64,000 nucleotides of DNA from Bimastos eiseni (GCA_959347315.1 OY365808.1:3897705-3961704), one strand, 5' to 3'; positions 23,522 to 35,889 are shown, counted from the stretch's first letter. Notes: generated from the sequence alone by a model not told the origin. A program made the numbers and translations.

Positions 23522-24853
23522 CCGAACAATGACCCTGCGTTCCAAGAGTTCACGAGCATAGCCCTCGAGGACATGACCTTGTTGGGTGCACCTCTAATTT
23601 CAGGTCCAGCTGTGAACATGGTCGTTAATTCAAAGGCCAATGACCTCGAGAGGGCAATCGGAAGATTGTCCTTGCTTTATACACATGACGCTCTGGTTCT
23701 GCTGAGAAACAGTCTAAGTGTACCGAAGCTCTTGTACAGTCTGCGGATAGCCGTCTGCGCTGATTGCCCGGGCTTGGCTCGGTTTGATCAACTGTTGAGA
23801 GAAGGACTGTCAACCATTTTAAATGTGGACCTTGACGATGACCGCTGGCTCCAGGCTTCTTTGCCGGAGAGAGATGGTGGTCTGGGAGTTCGTTGTGCAT
23901 CTACGCTGGCACTTTCTGCCTTTCTGGCTTCTGCTGCTAGTACAAGCGAACTCCAGGCATGCATCCTACCAACAGAGTCTGCTGAGGAACCATATGAACT
24001 TGCGAGTTCAGCACTCAACGCTTGGAAGACCCTGACAGATGCAGAACCACCAACAGGAGCAGCAAGTTATCGCCAGAAAGAATGGGACCTCCGATTCACA
24101 GACAAGGCATGGAAAGGTCTGCTGGATTCCAATAACAATCCATGCGACCGTGCTCGCCTGCTGGCCTCACGAGCACCTCATTCTGGAGACTGGATGCTAG
24201 CGCCCCCTGTGACTGCCCTAGGCCTGCGCCTCTCAAACGAGGATGTACGACTGGCAGCCGGGTTGAGGCTAGGAACGACTCTCTGCGAGCCACATTTGTG
24301 TCACCAATGTCAAGTGAGCGTCGACGCAAAAGGGCTCCATGGACTAATTTGTAGAAGAGGCAGCGGAAAACATCAACGACATAGCATGTTGAATGATGTC
24401 ATCTGGAGAGCTCTTGGCAGGGCGTAGATTCCAGCGCAAAAGGAACCTCTCGGCTTGCTAAGAGAAGATGGAAAGCGACCGGACGGCGTCACGCTCATTC
24501 CTTGGACACGTGGTCGATGTCTGGCATGGGATGTGACAGTGCCCGACACCTACGCCAAGTCACATCTTGTCGACACATCTATCAGAGCTGGCGAAGCAGC
24601 CGAACGCGCAGCTAAGACGAAGAGGGCCAAGTATTCCACCATAACCAACACCCACGACTTCGTAGCCCTCTCCTTGGAATCCGGCGGCGCTTGGAGCAGT
24701 GAAGGACTGGAGTTCATCTCAGAATTGGGTAGTCGAACGAGTGCTGCAACCCACGATCCAATGGAGACGTCATTTCTGTTCCAACGTATCTCAGTTGTTC
24801 TTCAGCGTGGGAACGCAGTCTGCCTTTTCGGGACATTGCCAACACTCCATTAG
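23522..24853 (+). pseudogene. 3' part of a non-LTR retrotransposon with restriction-like endonuclease (R2/NeSL-type)
   Basis: A single frame runs from 23522 to the TAA at 24851, broken only by one in-frame TAG at 24425-24427. It lacks the reverse transcriptase core and starts in the post-RT region (ALEDMTLLGAPL). It has a Zn-knuckle CHQC…H.LIC beginning at 24299. Next is RHSMLNDVIWRAL, then KRPDG with the Asp at 24482 and WDVT with the Asp at 24530. This CCHC-RH-PDG-D order is that of restriction-like endonucleases at the C-terminus of R2/R4/NeSL/Hero-group elements, which nick the target site. The end (FLFQRISVVLQRGNAVC) is also well preserved. One stop suggests a fairly young but dead copy. 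The exact clade is inference. Confidence 0.8.
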
Positions 24854-24892
24854 CTCATCATGGGCGATAACAGCATAATGTGAAACATATAT

Positions 24893-24924
24893 GTATAATA
24901 ATAATAATAATAATAATAATAATT
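24893..24924. repeat. (AAT)n microsatellite at the retrotransposon 3' end
   Basis: TATAATAATAAT… begins about 40 bp after the ORF end, as expected for the tail of a non-LTR element. Confidence 0.85.
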
Positions 24925-26285
24925 TTCCTTTAATTTCAAACTGGCACACCTGAGCATGATTACATGTAGAGGGGAGGGGTCCTACGGTATGAGCGAACGC
25001 TGACAAGTTATTACTAGCAGATGGTATAGCCTATCAGCGAGCAAGTTCCATCACGGTCGGAAACAGTGCAACGAAACATTGGATGTCCGTAAATTAGCGC
25101 CGGTTATAATACGTTATATGGAAAACGGCTAGCGGTCGCCAATCGCCAATATCCGAGAATGTTACTGGCATTAATATTCTCCGAGCATTTTACTGGCACT
25201 GCTATTCTCCGAGCAAGTGACTGGCATTAATGTCTGACAAAGAATTTCGAAGGCCAATGGCTAAGAAGCAGTACCATGAACAAATGGAATTGCGTGTTGA
25301 TATTTTTTATTCGGCTGATCTCTCGACAGCAGAGCCCGCTGCTTGTCTGGCGCAGTATTGATATCACAGGGTGTGAAAACAGTGTCATTCAAGGCAAGGC
25401 ATTTACAAGTGTTCCAAGGTGCATTCTGATTGTGTAACACGATGCAAAAGAGACAAATAATTACTTGACGCTTCACCATAAAATGCAACGAAATCTGATT
25501 AAACACCTGCTCTCTATCAGCTCTCAGCGACCCAGTCTGTTACTAATTTTCCATTTGACAGCATAGCCAGAGGCTATCTCTGCCGTCAAGCCTCCATTTA
25601 ATCGTCCGGTTTTCAGCCCCTTTCTCACGCTTTCTCAAACCGTTGGTTTCATTGTGTTGGGCCAGCGTGTGAGAATGGAAACCACATGCGCGTGAAATCT
25701 ACGCTTCGCGCATAAAAGAAAAGCTGCGAATTCTAAAAATAAACTAATTCCTTCTCCTTCAGAATGACTTTGACGCGATTTTTATAAGATGCAAGCTACA
25801 GCAAAAGCTTTTGAAATGAGCCTCAATCAAGCGAGCAAATCAACTTTATTGATCACCACGGTAGCAGTGTAGGCTCTACGAAAATGCAAATAATGCTTTC
25901 CCGACTCTCTTTACCTCTAATCCCTAAAACGACTGAGGATTGTCGTCTGTCATGGTTTCATTGTGCTAGGTCGTTAAGGCTACGCGTTTGTGAACCATTT
26001 TCGTCACTGGAATAGCCCATAAATGCGCTATATCATTTTTACTACGTTACATTTCATGATATAGCGCCTCATCAGAACCTCTGAAGAGTGTAGGTCTATC
26101 TACTCCTGGTAGATTTCTCTGCGTTAAGGACCACGGCTTCGATAGTCGCGTGCAGTAACGTACATGTAAGAGGCGTGACCCATTTGACCAATCAGGAATT
26201 ATTGGTCAACACGAGGGCAAATCGATGATGCGATGAATATCGAGATATTTATTCTGTCTTTAGCTGCAGAATGGGTATCGAATGG
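24925..26285. other. No gene seen; small ~30-bp tandem repeat
   Basis: A unit with ACTGGCATTAATATTCTCCG is repeated three times at 25155-25235. Otherwise AT-rich DNA without recognisable exons. Confidence 0.45.
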
Positions 26286-26287
26286 CC

Positions 26288-26397
26288 ATGCGATGAAACA
26301 ATTGTTATTATCACTACTATCATTATAATGATTATTATTGTGATTATTAATAATGATCATTGCTAGGCCTATATTTATTATCATCATTATTATAATG

Positions 26398-26458
<61 letters not shown>

Positions 26459-26680
26459 TGATTATTATTTATGTTATTTATAATATTATTATTATCATCA
26501 TCATTATCGTTATCACTGTCATTATTATTTGGCGCCTCAACTGCAGCAATTTATATTATTATTAGTAGTAGTATTATCATTATTATTTTCAACGTCGTCA
26601 TCATCATCGTCACCGTCATCATCGTCACCGTCATCATCGTCACCGTCTTCGTCATCATCATCATACTTATTCCTATGCAA
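26288..26680. repeat. (ATT)n/(ATC)n trinucleotide array
   Basis: ATT repeats at 26395-26465, with degenerate ATT/ATC units before and after. TCATCATCGTCACCG is tandemly repeated at 26598-26650. Confidence 0.9.
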
Positions 26681-27518
26681 TAATTGTGTAAATAAGTGAC
26701 CCTCATGCATCCGGAATATCTTTGTCGGATGGTTGTGACAGTTTAATTATTAAGACAAAGACAACAGTCATTAGAAATAACTACTAGTTAGTAACTTATA
26801 TAGCGCTCATGTTTTAAACCCCAAAGAACCATGCGATGGCGCACCAAAACCACACCGTAATTATGTCAGTACGCAGAAATGAAGAGTACACAGAAAATGT
26901 GGTCGTCTAATCGGAATACGGCCTTACCGTAAACGGGTCAATATCCAGATAATCTGTCAGCCAATAGAGATTGAGCCAAACTGTAATCGCGTCAATTTCT
27001 AGAAAATCGATCAGCCACTCAGGATATTGCCTATAACTCCGATCAGGTCGATATCCAGATATATCAGCTTAAAAGCAACGACAATGATGATGTTGATGAA
27101 AATAATTTCAACGATTAAGACGACTATTTTCTAGCATTCTGCTGATATACAACGGTAGAGATAATTATTGCATCGCTGTGTACAAAGGGCAAACTATATT
27201 TAAAGTCAGTTTTTTTAATAATGTCACTCATATTAAATTGTAAACAATCGTTAAATCAGTCATTTACAATACATATCTTCAGGAATGTCTTTTGCTCGAT
27301 ACAAGAAAAAAAAGAAATACGTATTGTTACTGGTCTTTTTGTCCCAATATTTCGTTGTACCTGATCTAGCTTTAATCACAGGTTAATGCTATAATTATTT
27401 AAACTATCGTACCGTCTCCCGATAGAGAATACGATAACAATGGTTACTAAGATTGTTAAAAGTAACAAGAAATGAGGGCTATAATCAGTAAAATCAGATG
27501 ACATCAGTTTTTTGTCAC
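26681..27518. other. No gene seen
   Basis: AT-rich DNA. Short degenerate repeats containing TCAATATCCAGAT/GATATCCAGAT at 26937-27065 resemble 55325-55340. Confidence 0.4.
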
Positions 27519-27526
27519 GTTTCTAA

Positions 27527-28286
27527 CAGAGGCGGATCTAGACATTTCCTTTAGGGGAATACCATGGACTAACTATAATGTTCTGCTAGTTGTTCCCCCT
27601 GCAAGGATTTTTTTTGAACTCACATGAGCGATTTAGTGATTATTAAAACCCAATATAATTTGCACAATTTTGCAGCAATTTTATATCAGGATTTTTGCAA
27701 CGAAAATCATCTGTAAAAGTAAATGTATTTAATGTAATGCCTATCAAATATAATGGATCGGTTCGATTTATGTTCCAAAAAATTAATAGTTCTTTCTTAC
27801 TATCCATTAAACCTACAGTTGTTTCGAAGATCAAGCTGAGGTAAAAAAAATACAAAATAGGTGTTAGACCAGTAAAAGAAATAGGGTCCACAGTCAAAGG
27901 TAAGCTTGCAGTTGCGATTAAGTTCTAGCGACAGATGCCTTTTATAATTTCTACTTCATTAGGGGTCTACATTTATAAGTTCAGGTTGAAATAGCCGTTA
28001 AAGTCAAAGCAATTACTAACGAAAACACGAGATCTAGTAAATTTCACTAACTTAATTACTTACATTGCACCTTATCGACATAAGCATACAACCAAAGACA
28101 TTAAATGTTGGTTTACTCTGAGGCAGATTGTGTGATTAATAGGATGTTTATGCGCTAGGGGCCTAAATTGTTTCATAACAAGATGCAAAGTCATCTTGAA
28201 CTTTGAGCGTGTAAGTAATTTTCAGGCATAGGAAAAAATGTTTCTTTTAGACTCCCAATCGCGCTCTACCCCTAGATCTGCCACTG
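27527..28286. mobile_element. Non-autonomous hAT-like transposon, 760 bp
   Basis: The ends CAGAGGCGGATCTAG (left) and the complement of CTAGATCTGCCACTG (right) pair at 13 of 15 positions. The flanks are 8-bp near-identical duplications, GTTTCTAA (27519-27526) and GTTTTTAA (28287-28294). CAG…-type ends with an 8-bp duplication indicate hAT. The longest internal frame (84 codons, minus strand, 27643-27897) has no transposase motif. Confidence 0.8.
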
Positions 28287-28599
28287 GTTTTTAATAACTT
28301 GTTTACAGACCTCAAAACACGACCTTGATCGATATTTCTAGTCGAATCAAAGCAAAAGAGACACATCAAAACAAAAATCACGGGAATAAAAGCGGCAATT
28401 AATTTAAAAGTACTAATTAGATCAACGCTATACAACGACAGTTAAATTAAACACTTCATGATAGACTATCATATATTAAAAAATATTATGGGTCTCCCGT
28501 GCATAAATAAGTTCAGTACAGTCATTGAATAACGCGTATTAGCCTAATCACCTGCAGCTGTTGTGATTGCAGGAAGAAAGACAGCGGCAAGTCGTTAGA

Positions 28600-28795
28600 A
28601 GACACACACAGACAGACAGACATACATTCAGACAGACATACACTCAGACACTCAGACAGACAGACAGACAGAACAAAGAGGCATGGCAGAGAGAGAACAT
28701 ACAAATATACAGAGAAGGGAACTCGCACAGAAAGATAGAGACAGACAGAGAGACAAAAGGATAAAGAGAGAAAGAGACAGAATTAGAGAGACAGA
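28600..28795. repeat. CAGA/GAGA-rich simple sequence
   Basis: ACAGACAG at 28605-28680, grading into AGAGACAGAG to 28795. Confidence 0.8.
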
Positions 28796-28931
28796 GAATT
28801 TTCGGTCCACATTTTGTCATAAAGACCGGCAGAACTGCTGACCAATAAAGCATCTGCGACTTGATCCGTAAACACTTGATACGATATATTCAGCCAAGAG
28901 TAAAGCGCCCATAAACCTATAATTAGTAGCA

Positions 28932-29192
28932 TGTCACACGCACACACACACACACACACACGCACACACACACACACGCACACACACACACGCACACGCA
29001 CACGCACACACACACACACACGCACACACACACACGCACACACACACACGCACACACACACACGCACACACACACAAACACACACACACGCACACGCACA
29101 CGCACACGCACACACACGCACGCACACACACACACAAACACACGCACGCACACACACACACACGCACGCACACACACACGCACACACACACT
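28932..29192. repeat. (CA)n microsatellite with CG steps
   Basis: CACACA with regularly spaced CACGCA variants. Confidence 0.95.
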
Positions 29193-29358
29193 CGTTCTGC
29201 AGCAAACACATATACGAGAGGAACGTTTCGATGGCAGTGGACCAGTGGCCAAATTTTACTTCTGTAGCCGTAACAAAATAAATCTCGAATAATTGGCGTT
29301 ACTTTAACGTTTCTCCAGCATCCGAAAACAGGAACCCACCCTCTCCCACGCCTATTCA

Positions 29359-29480
29359 CAAACACACAAGCACACAGACACACACACAGACACACACACA
29401 CACACACACCTACACAAACACACACACACGCACAAACACACACACACCTACACAAACACACACACCTACACAAACACACA

Positions 29481-29514
<34 letters not shown>

Positions 29515-29719
29515 AACACACACAAACACACACACACACAAACACACACAAACACACACACACACAAACACACACACACAAACACACACACACACAAACA
29601 CACACACACAAACACACACACACACACACACACACCTACACAAACACACACACACACAAACACAAACACACACACACACAAACACACACAAACAAACACA
29701 CACACACATACCTATACAA

Positions 29720-29750
<31 letters not shown>

Positions 29751-29965
29751 AACACACACACACACCTACACAAACACACACAAACACACACACCTACACA
29801 AACACACACACACAAACACACACAAACACACACACAAACACACAAACACACACACACAAACACACACACAAACACACACACACACCTACACAAACACACA
29901 CACACAAACACACACACACCTACACAAACACACACACACAAACACACACAAACACACCTACACAA

Positions 29966-29996
<31 letters not shown>

Positions 29997-30262
29997 AACA
30001 CACACACACACACAGACACACACACAAACACACACACACACACCTACACAAACACACACACACAAACACACACACACACCTACACAAACACACACACACA
30101 AACACACACAAACACACACACACAAACACACACACACACAAACACACACACAAACACACACACACACACACCCACACCTACACAAACACCCACACACACA
30201 CAAACACACACACACAAACACACACACACATCTACACACGTACGCATGCACACACACACAAC
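29359..30262. repeat. Long (CA)n-derived array, ~900 bp
   Basis: CACACA runs broken by AAACAC and, at intervals, CCTACACAAACACACACACA. This is a higher-order unit seen about ten times, showing expansion of a longer module rather than pure slippage. Confidence 0.95.
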
Positions 30263-30480
30263 TATATATGTGTAACCATATAAATATAACTATATAATCT
30301 TGCGATTAATAAAGAAACATTTCAGTATTGTTTTTGTTTAGAAATATTATGAAATGGTAAAAGTATTTCTATTTTAGAACGAAATTCTTATATTGAGCGA
30401 TATTTGTCAAATACTTTTGGAAAATGTGATGATTTTTTAAACTGTTATGCTAAACCAATCAGTTTTTTATGAACAAAAAC
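30263..30480. other. Unassigned AT-rich spacer
   Basis: No features recognised. Confidence 0.4.
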
Positions 30481-30481
30481 A

Positions 30482-31216
30482 TAATTTACCGAATCCACGA
30501 CATTTATTGCCGCGATACAGGTCTATATAGTACCACCGACAATAAATACCAGCGACATTAATACCAACGTAATATAACCAATACACAATTCGATACGTGA
30601 CACTTAAAACTAAAATAATGTTATGGATTTAGTGTAATAACAACATGAAATAAAAGCGAATAAGTAAAAGCAATGTAAAGGTTCAGTTATAATCCGTAAA
30701 AACATTACTAATGTGATAGATGAGACTTAGCCAGTCTCATTATAAGAGGACCTTTTGGTGGTCAAACGAGATTTAGGCCTACAACAGAATTGAAGCGATT
30801 TTATGCATGACCACGCCGTTTTGCTACGTTTGAATTGTCGAATTGCTTGGTGTAGGCCCTATTCGTTATTTCAGTGTAGGCCTATCATAGTTAGAGATTG
30901 CAATTCCGGACCATAATCATTTTTCCGGAATTGCAATCTCTAATCATAGTTGCTTTTCCTTTGTTATACTCATACCCAAATTGACCTCCATAACTGAAGT
31001 TAAAATCTGAAAAACTTTCTCTATAAGTCGATTAGTTTATACTCCAGAGTCGCGCCTTAACGATTGATAAAATGAGTCTTAGGCTGCAATAAAATGTCGG
31101 TCTATAATACATGCATGTAGGCTTACAGGTACACCGTCGAAATGAATGGCAGCCGCAAGAAATTGTCGTTGGGCTTAATTGTCGTGGCATGAATTGTCGT
31201 CCTGTCAGAATGACCA
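30482..31216. mobile_element. Foldback element, copy B
   Basis: The same family as 20190-20885. The left end has CGACATTTATTGCCGCGATAC and GACATTAATACCAACG, the interior has GGTGGTCAAACGAGATTT and CACGCCGTT, and the right end has TTAATTGTCGTGGCATGAAT. It differs from copy A by several insertions, including the palindrome listed next. Confidence 0.8.
30891..30943. mobile_element. 53-bp palindromic insertion with 6-bp duplication
   Basis: Perfect 20-bp arms (TTAGAGATTGCAATTCCGGA and its complement) are separated by 13 bases. TCATAG is duplicated on both sides (30885-30890 and 30944-30949). In copy A of the host element the same place reads TATCACAGTTG with no insert. Confidence 0.85.
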
Positions 31217-31455
31217 GATTCTTCCACTTCCTGTGTATTTTGTTAACGACTAAAATTAAATCATATCTAAAACTGGAGTCGTCTTAATTGCACAAGAAAT
31301 AAACATGCTTATCACGCGCGTTAACTTCGAATAATCCGTTCTAGTTTCCATGCTTTTCTTATAGTCAATTTCTGTTCTTACGTAAGCTAATTGAATAATG
31401 AACAGCCCGATTAGCCTATATACATTCATGCATATTAAAATGTAGACACAAAAGT

Positions 31456-31459
31456 AATG

Positions 31460-31494
<35 letters not shown>

Positions 31495-31496
31495 TC
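31456..31496. repeat. (AT)n microsatellite
   Basis: TATATATATACATATATATAT run. Confidence 0.9.
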
Positions 31497-31499
31497 TGA

Positions 31500-32450
31500 T
31501 TCCTGCATTGATTAAATTGTTGCGACTATTTCCTATCTTTACGATGGTTACAATTTATATACCTATAAACTCGTAAATTTCAGTTAATTGCAAGTAAATT
31601 TTGTGACTTCATATTCTGTGTAATGTCTGCTACAAACTCCACAAGCACTGATTTTTATCGTTACCGTATGACATATGTATCTGAAATGCTACGTCATACC
31701 ACCGGCATATTCACGGAGGCTCCGTCAAATCAGAATGGTTGTTAAAACATGCCATAATTAAGAAAAGAATGGAAACAACTTAATTGACCAGAAGATGATA
31801 GATGTGTGTATTTCTTTTTGTGGCTGATTAATTGGCATCTATCACGTAATAAACAAATCGATCAATAATTAATTATTATTAATGAACAAAGTGTACGTTA
31901 CCAGGTTCACTCGCTGTTGCAGTAGCCTACTAGACGTAGCTAGGCTTATTGCAGTGTTCGCTAAATTCCTATCCAAAACTGCATTTCAGATCAAAATTCA
32001 ATCGAGTCAATCGTCCGGAGATTTTACGCATTGATCGGAAGCGTAAACTGCGAATACTCAAAAGTCCTAATTTCCATGCTTTGCTTACAGTCCATTTTCG
32101 TTTTTAATCTAAACTAATCCTGACTTCTATAGTGATGCTCTCTATATACTCAAGACACCAGTAGGTGTTTGCGCGTTATTGCTCAAAAACTGTACGACAA
32201 TTCACGCAGATCTCAGCCACACTAAAACAGCGCGTAGGGCCGTTCAACAAATGCAAGATACAATCAATCGATATAATCGTTCTGAAATGACAGCAACGGT
32301 GCTTCAGAAGCAATAACCCGACGCGTGAAAGCTTGATCGAGTGATGAAGAAACGACGACGACGATAATTAATTATCAGTTTTCAAGAACTAATCATTCGG
32401 TTGGCGATCACATTAATGAAACTGCGATTAAACGTACGTCGACGACGGAG
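31500..32450. other. No gene recognised
   Basis: AT-rich DNA grading into a higher-GC stretch from about 32300. Confidence 0.4.
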
Positions 32451-32453
32451 GAA

Positions 32454-32597
32454 ATGCGAATGCCCGCTTTCACAGACGAAAGCGACGAAGTCGACCAGGA
32501 AACCACTCAGTCTACGTTACGCAGGTCTAGAAGGCATTGGAGTATGGCTCGCATTCATCGGACGCACTGCGATAAGCAGAGGGATACACAATGTTAA
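32454..32597 (+). CDS. Short unassigned ORF, possible exon
   Basis: ATG at 32454 (context GAGGAAATGC) opens 47 codons to TAA at 32595. The protein is acidic at first (AFTDESDEVDQETTQS), then very basic (RRSRRHWSMARIHRTH). A plausible splice donor CGCAG|GTCTAG lies inside at about 32522-32527. No family is recognised and another frame is also open here, so this is only a weak candidate. Confidence 0.15.
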   Translation: MRMPAFTDESDEVDQETTQSTLRRSRRHWSMARIHRTHCDKQRDTQC

Positions 32598-32613
32598 GCA
32601 GAAGGGTACGCAG

Positions 32614-32617
<4 letters not shown>

Positions 32618-32707
<90 letters not shown>
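32618..32707. repeat. (GA)n microsatellite
   Basis: Nearly pure GA units. Both strands give low-complexity open frames. Confidence 0.95.
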
Positions 32708-33235
32708 CATCGACGGAATGTGTGTGAATAGAGCGTTTGTTAGGTACTGCTTGGCTTGAGAGCGTGTTTTCAGTCAATGCGACCTATAATTCTGAGGTGG
32801 AAAATGAAGGTTTCGAAAATAGCTAATGCAGTTGCAGAGCCACGATGTCATACAGTATAAGACTGATTGATATGCCAACAATGGAGAGCCTTACGGGCTA
32901 ACGATATCTCAGTGACTTGCTACTGAAACAGTTGTAATATCATTCAAATTTTAAAAATTCCAGAAACAAATAACATATGAATTATCGAAACTATTGGTAA
33001 TTGATTAGCTGTTGCCAATTCCAATTGTTACTGATTAGCAAATTAATTGATGGTGCCCAATTGTATAATACAACGTAAATATATACAAACACACATACAT
33101 ATGCAATATATATATAAATGTAGGTACATTTTATCAGTACATAAACCTACATATACAATATGCATCAATAGATACATGTACATACATGCTAAATGCACAC
33201 ACCCATACATAGATAGACCTACACAAATGATTATA

Positions 33236-33315
33236 AATCAATCAATCGTTCGATCAATCAGTCAATCACATCAATCACATCAATCAATCGATTGATTGAT
33301 CAATCAATCAATCAC

Positions 33316-33353
<38 letters not shown>
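33236..33353. repeat. (CAAT)n repeat with an inverted segment
   Basis: ATCAATCA units are interrupted by CACATCAATCACATCA and by a short inverted block CGATTGATTGATCAATC (33287-33305). Confidence 0.9.
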
Positions 33354-33354
<1 letters not shown>

Positions 33355-34020
33355 TAAGTTTATATTGCAATCAAAGTACAATTTACAAGAGAGCTTTAAA
33401 CAAAGATAAGTTATATTTGCACCATACATACAAACTATAAATGACTATACATACAGTATATACAGACTGTATAAACAGACGTGCATGCACGACTACACGC
33501 ATATATACAGGCACATATGCATTCATAAGTATGTATCTATACATACATACATACATACATGCATACATGCATACATAGAGGGATCAATGCCTGAAGCAGA
33601 GGCACACACAGCGCCAGGCAAGCAGACGCACACCAAGGCCCCACACACAGACAGACACAGACAGGGTGAGGAAGGCATAGAACAAGCAGCAGTACAAACA
33701 GAACGACCTTAATATAAGAAAACACACCTGACGAACTAAGATAATGGCATGGAGCGATGACTGCTCTTAATGCAGGTGTGCTATTATTTCTGCTGCTCAT
33801 CTTTCTGATAGTGGTGTTGATGGTAGTCGAGATGCATGGTGATGGTGGTTGTGGTGGTGGTGGTGGTGGTGAAGATGGTATTCGAAAACGTTTGGATTCC
33901 ATTCTCCTCGTCTGTCCAATAAGCAGCTATTTGCTGAGACTTAGAAACGTGATGTTGATGATATTCGTCCATATGATACAGTCAGGAATCACATATATAC
34001 ATGTATATCTGCAATGAATA
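33354..34020. other. Microsatellite-rich, no gene
   Basis: CATA units (33470-33575), ACAC/CAGAC units (33600-33665) and a (GGT)n stretch (33840-33875). No supported exon. Confidence 0.5.
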
Positions 34021-34460
34021 AATAAATATATATAATATGTGGTACATATATAGAATATATATCATATATATATCATGTATATATATATACATATGCGATT
34101 TTTAACTCCAAACTTCTAAAGCGCCACTCGAAACGCCATGCCGCTGTCTTCCTTCCTACAACCAGGAAATACGACTGATGCACACAGTTCAAATTCTGAA
34201 GTGGTTGTTACTTATCGTGAGGTCGGTAAGTTGTTTGTAATCTGATGGTCTATCATGATATCTGAAACGTTACAATCGTTTTCTAGCTTTGATCAATTTA
34301 TTAGGCCTACTAAAATAGTAATTATTATCTCCATGATTTTTGTTATGATGAGTCTCTTTTGCTTTTACTAAAAATCGCGCACAATGCCATATATGCAATA
34401 TTTTAAGGTCTGTAAGCAAGCTATTAACCAAGAGGTAACAGAAATTTTTATATATGTGTA
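34021..34460. other. No gene seen
   Basis: Contains TATA-rich repeats at 34020-34095. Confidence 0.4.
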
Positions 34461-34468
34461 TATACATA

Positions 34469-34757
34469 TCAGAGGTGTAACAAGCGGGGGGCAGGGAATA
34501 CCGGCCCCCCAGTTTCAAAACTGAGGGGCAAACCTCCCCCAGGTTTAGTGCTCAGTGCCCCCATGTGCCTCCCCAAATCGGTTCTTATTGTGTTTCTCCA
34601 ATTGCTTTTTAAGATGACTCTTGTTAAGCTAATTTGTGCCCCCCCCTATTTTTCAAATTTGTGGGGGGGGCAAAATTTTAAAAGGGGGGGGGCAAAAAAA
34701 AATTCCGCTTCGAGCAATATCTTTAAAGTTATGCCCCCCACTTTTCAAAACCTGTGA
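34469..34757. mobile_element. Small TIR element with long G/C runs
   Basis: The left end TCAGAGGTGTAACAAGCGGG and the complement of the right end (TCACAGGTTTTGAAAAGTGG) share a 28-bp imperfect inverted repeat ending in GGGGGGCA. TACATA flanks both sides, but in AT-rich DNA this may be chance. The interior has several 7-9 bp G or C runs and no ORF. Confidence 0.6.
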
Positions 34758-34765
34758 TACATATA

Positions 34766-35880
34766 TGTATATATATAATTATATATCCATTTAGACCGCA
34801 TAATTTATACATGTGATCATGTATGCATATCATGTAGGGCAATAATAGACCTTTTTTTCAGAGTAAAAACAAAACGACATTTTTTCAAAACGTTCGTATG
34901 CGAATTTCTATTTTCAGCGCACAATTTACGTTTAATTCCAATATTCGCCGACATTCGATTTGACAACAACCGTCATTGGCATTAGCCTCATCTTAGAGCT
35001 GTGCCGGTATTAATAAGAAATCAGACGTGTGTGGTCCAAAACTACAGCCTCACTCGGAGCGCACGACAAAAGAGACACTAGCGATTGGGTTGAAGTAGGC
35101 CTACACGAAAACAATTCCCAGGGCGAAACAGCTCACTCGTTAAGTTCAATCCGAGGCGAAGTTGGCTGATTGGAGGCTAGAATACATGACTTTATTTATA
35201 GAAAAATATAGATTTATGCATTTGACATGGGCTGATGTGATAATTATAAATAATAAGATGTGATAAACAAAATAATAATAGTCATAATGAATGAGACTGT
35301 GAATCTTTTGTTGAGAACGATGTCATGACCTCGTGATCATCGACCTTGACCCGAATGCAACGGTCGACATGAGGTCAATACGACAATCGGTGCTGTCATG
35401 GCGACGAATTATTTCGGGCTCGCATGTCGGTGCGACACACAAACACCCACAGCTGGAGAGAGACGTAATAATATGCGTAGGCATTAATGTGACGCCAGAT
35501 ATTTTTTATGCAATAAGTTGGAATAAATATTGGGCACCGAGCTTTCAGAGGCCACGCGCTGCTGGCAAGGGTTTTGTTTTTACTCTGATGAGATTGATTG
35601 CACGCTGACAAAGCGGATATTCATACATTAATAACCTCCTTCATTTAGCTATTCCGAATAAGACAAATTTTCATTCCTCGTCTCGTCAATGAAAAAAGGA
35701 GCAATATTTTCACTTTTCACTAGATAAAATAATCAAAACACCGGGAACCAGTTCCAGATTGTAATTAAGAGGTCAAGAAAAATTCTTCTGCACAATACGA
35801 TGACGGAGAATAGTAACTGTTGTTTCGAATCATCATCTTTGGCTGTAAGGTATACAGCCTATGCAACAAGCAACGAGAGA
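34766..35880. other. No gene supported
   Basis: A frame at 35333-35608 (91 codons, GTG first) shows no family resemblance and is not called. Confidence 0.35.
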
Positions 35881-35889
35881 AGATGACTG

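Noticed and set aside
23321..23640. Long Leu/Phe/Tyr/Ser open frames on the minus strand
   Set aside because: Products of the trinucleotide microsatellite.
28931..30257. Many long Cys/Val and His/Thr open frames
   Set aside because: They are translations of the CA repeat and are open on both strands in several frames.
35333..35608. 91-codon plus-strand frame
   Set aside because: Starts with GTG, has no recognisable domain and no convincing splice sites.
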